Source: Rallus limicola
Lineage: Eukaryota; Chordata; Aves; Gruiformes; Rallidae
DNA length: 64,000 nt
Direction of reading: 5' to 3'
Assembly: GCA_022605955.1 (NCBI GenBank)
Contig: JAKCOZ010000005.1
Span: forward strand, 55,196,750 to 55,260,749
Each line of letters opens with the position of its first letter. The stretch's first letter is position 1. Below the pieces are notes generated by a model, which saw nothing but the letters and a program-made list of their open reading frames with translations, was not told the origin of the DNA and searched no databases. A program made the translations under genes and the position numbers. Shown in pieces: positions 62,409 to 64,000 of the stretch.

Positions 62409-62462
62409 CTGGCTTGCCACATCTCCTCGTTGACGACAGCTTCCCAGGAAGAGGGCTTGAAA
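62409..62462 (-). CDS. TMEM260: TMEM260 54-base micro-exon
   Basis: It lies between acceptor ccttcctgtttag and donor gtgatg. It encodes FKPSSWEAVVNEEMWQA plus split codons at each end: one base joins AG from the exon at 63231, and its final AG joins G of the exon at 62001. It is too short to stand out as an open frame; it was found because the protein family needs a linker here and the phases require one base in and two out. Confidence 0.8.
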
Positions 62463-62875
62463 CTAAACAGGAAGGAGAAGTAAATTCAGCCATCAGATCC
62501 ATGTCACTGTGTTTCACCCACTGTGCAATCAACCCTTCTTCCCCCAAGATGATTCAGACCTCCCAGGCAGAAGAAAACCCATCATGAAGCCTATGCCTCT
62601 GACAGATGAGAGTTCAGCTGATCCTCAGTCATTTGTAAAACTTTGTTCCCCTTTCTCCACAGAAGGAGCATCTGGTATATCAGGTGTTTCACTGATCCTC
62701 AAAGCGAGGGATGCTTTTTACCATCCATCACAGTACAGTCTATGACACTTAAAGCTCTGGATGTCCCAAGTCCTCAATGATTTTTGGCTCTTGATCAAAT
62801 TTCAAGATCAGAACTGGACTTAACATTTGACTAGGAACATACTCTGGTTTTAATATTAATAAAAATATTACATGA

Positions 62876-63085
62876 ATCACTGAATCACAGAATATTAGGA
62901 GTTGGAAGGGATCTCAAAAGATCACCTAGTCCAACCCCCCTCCAAGAGCAGGATCACCCAGACTAAATCACACAGGAACACATCCAGGTGGGTTTGAATG
63001 TCTCCAGAGAAGGAGACTCCACAGCCTCTCTGGGCAGCCTGTCCCAGGGCTCCATCACCCTCACAGTTCTTCCTGACATTCCCAT
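62876..63085 (-). repeat. CR1 LINE 3' end within a TMEM260 intron
   Basis: 'tgaatcacagaatattagga', 'gttggaagggatctcaaaag' and 'atcacctagtccaacccccc' lead to 'ctctctgggcagcctgtccc', 'agggctccatcaccctcaca'. It is in the same strand sense as the host gene and is fairly well preserved. Confidence 0.9.
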
Positions 63086-63230
63086 GGATGAAGATTTATT
63101 ATATATTCCAAACTACAAAATATTATGATTCTGGCTGATGTTTAGTTTCTCTAACAGTGCAATGGATGTGGTTATGCTGCTGGCAGAGGAATAATGAGCA
63201 GGAAGGAGGGTAGTGTCCTCTGCATCGTAC

Positions 63231-63407
63231 CTGCCATAGTCTTCAGTCCAGTTATAGAGATTCCTTGTAAGATGAATCCACTTTTCTGGGTCAAAGACGA
63301 CATCAGAAGGAACCAGCTTTTCACAGGTACCCCATGGCCAGAGTGAATAGCTCCTTCTCCAGGTTGAGTCCCCTTCATGAAGACCTATGCAGGCAAACAC
63401 TTCCTTA
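63231..63407 (-). CDS. TMEM260: TMEM260 internal coding exon (fourth from the end)
   Basis: The acceptor gtttttttggcag and donor gtacga bound 177 bases. The exon encodes [18 protein letters not shown], then [19 protein letters not shown] and [20 protein letters not shown], with one base at the start and two at the end shared with neighbours. W and Y content and a NWT sequon fit a luminal domain. An alternative acceptor four bases further in (taag) is less likely because the pyrimidine tract favours ggcag. Upstream exons lie beyond base 64,000 or were not recognised in 63408-64000. Confidence 0.8.
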
Positions 63408-64000
63408 CTGCCAAAAAAACCCCAGAGAGAGCAACCATAAAGCCATGCCAGAGACCCTCAGGCCACCCCACCCCAGTGCAGCAGACAGGTCTTAAGCAGC
63501 ACAATGTTTTCTAGAGCACAGCTACCTGTCCAGACCATTTCACATCAGAAAGGGCATGTCTCTGGGTCTGGAAAACAGCCCTCTCCCCATCTGGCATTGC
63601 ACATTTGTGTAGCCAACACAGGAGTCTCATCCTTTCCCCTATGTCAGACCCCACAAACGTGCCAGAAGCTGTTGGAGAAGCCCAATTCTTCCTGATGGCA
63701 CCCGGCAACGCTCTTCTGCCTACCCACACTCACAAGGCTCGCCCTGGCTAGTCTGAACACAGATGCTATTCTTATTCATGTGAGTATCTAATCCTTTCTC
63801 CACTCTTACTAAGCTATTTTTATATGATGATTATTCCTGGAATACATTCATTCTATGCTAATCAGTTGGCCACAATGCTCATGAAGGAGAAGCAGCAGCA
63901 ATTTGCTCTCCAGCCATCATCGTTTGGAATACAGAGGAACGTTTGGGTTTGGGTTTTTTTTTTTGGTGATGAATTGTATCAACAGCAGCAAAAAGATACT
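63408..64000 (-). other. TMEM260: TMEM260 intron, upstream part, continuing past the window
   Basis: I found no further exon between 63408 and the window edge. A minus-strand frame at 63729-63511 has no resemblance to the family. A poly-T run lies at 63954-63964. Confidence 0.5.

Noticed and set aside
63511..63729. 72-codon minus-strand frame considered as an upstream TMEM260 exon
   Set aside because: The residues do not fit the family and no paired acceptor/donor with the right phase was found.

Overview
The window looks like a bird nuclear genome. It carries many 3'-end fragments of CR1 LINEs (with the ATTCTATGAT-type tail and the 'ggttggaaaagacc...' block), a few ancient MIR-like fragments, CA, AT and homopolymer microsatellites, and a retrovirus-like element of the avian ERVL (class III, spuma-like) kind. 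No bacterial features are present. Identifications rest on reading alone; no database search was possible.

Layout. From 1 to about 30,550 the window is non-coding: unique sequence with scattered CR1, MIR-like and microsatellite repeats, plus one CpG-rich block at about 26,780-27,700. A full-length endogenous retrovirus occupies 30,556-37,505 on the minus strand. It has two 589-bp LTRs that look identical by eye, a 5-bp target-site duplication (CAGGC), a Lys-type primer binding site, an open gag (36,795-34,837) and an open pol (to 31,642), and no env. Gag and pol share one frame and are separated by a single UAG, followed 5 bases later by a potential 10-bp hairpin. All protease, reverse transcriptase, RNase H and integrase catalytic motifs are present. 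From 37,506 to about 60,280 the window is again non-coding. It includes stretches that look like conserved regulatory DNA (44.1-44.6 kb, 53.5-53.7 kb, 56.6-58.2 kb) and three CR1 remnants.

From 60,284 to the right edge, on the minus strand, lie the last four coding exons and the 3' end of a gene I identify as TMEM260, an ER glycosyltransferase. The exons have matching phases and canonical splice sites, and the gene continues past base 64,000.

Interpretation. In vertebrates TMEM260 lies next to OTX2, with the two 3' ends facing each other. If that order holds here, the first 60 kb is the TMEM260-OTX2 intergenic desert, where OTX2 enhancers are expected. No OTX2 coding sequence was seen. The retrovirus is the standout: a very recent insertion that may still encode working products, sitting in a likely developmental-regulatory landscape.
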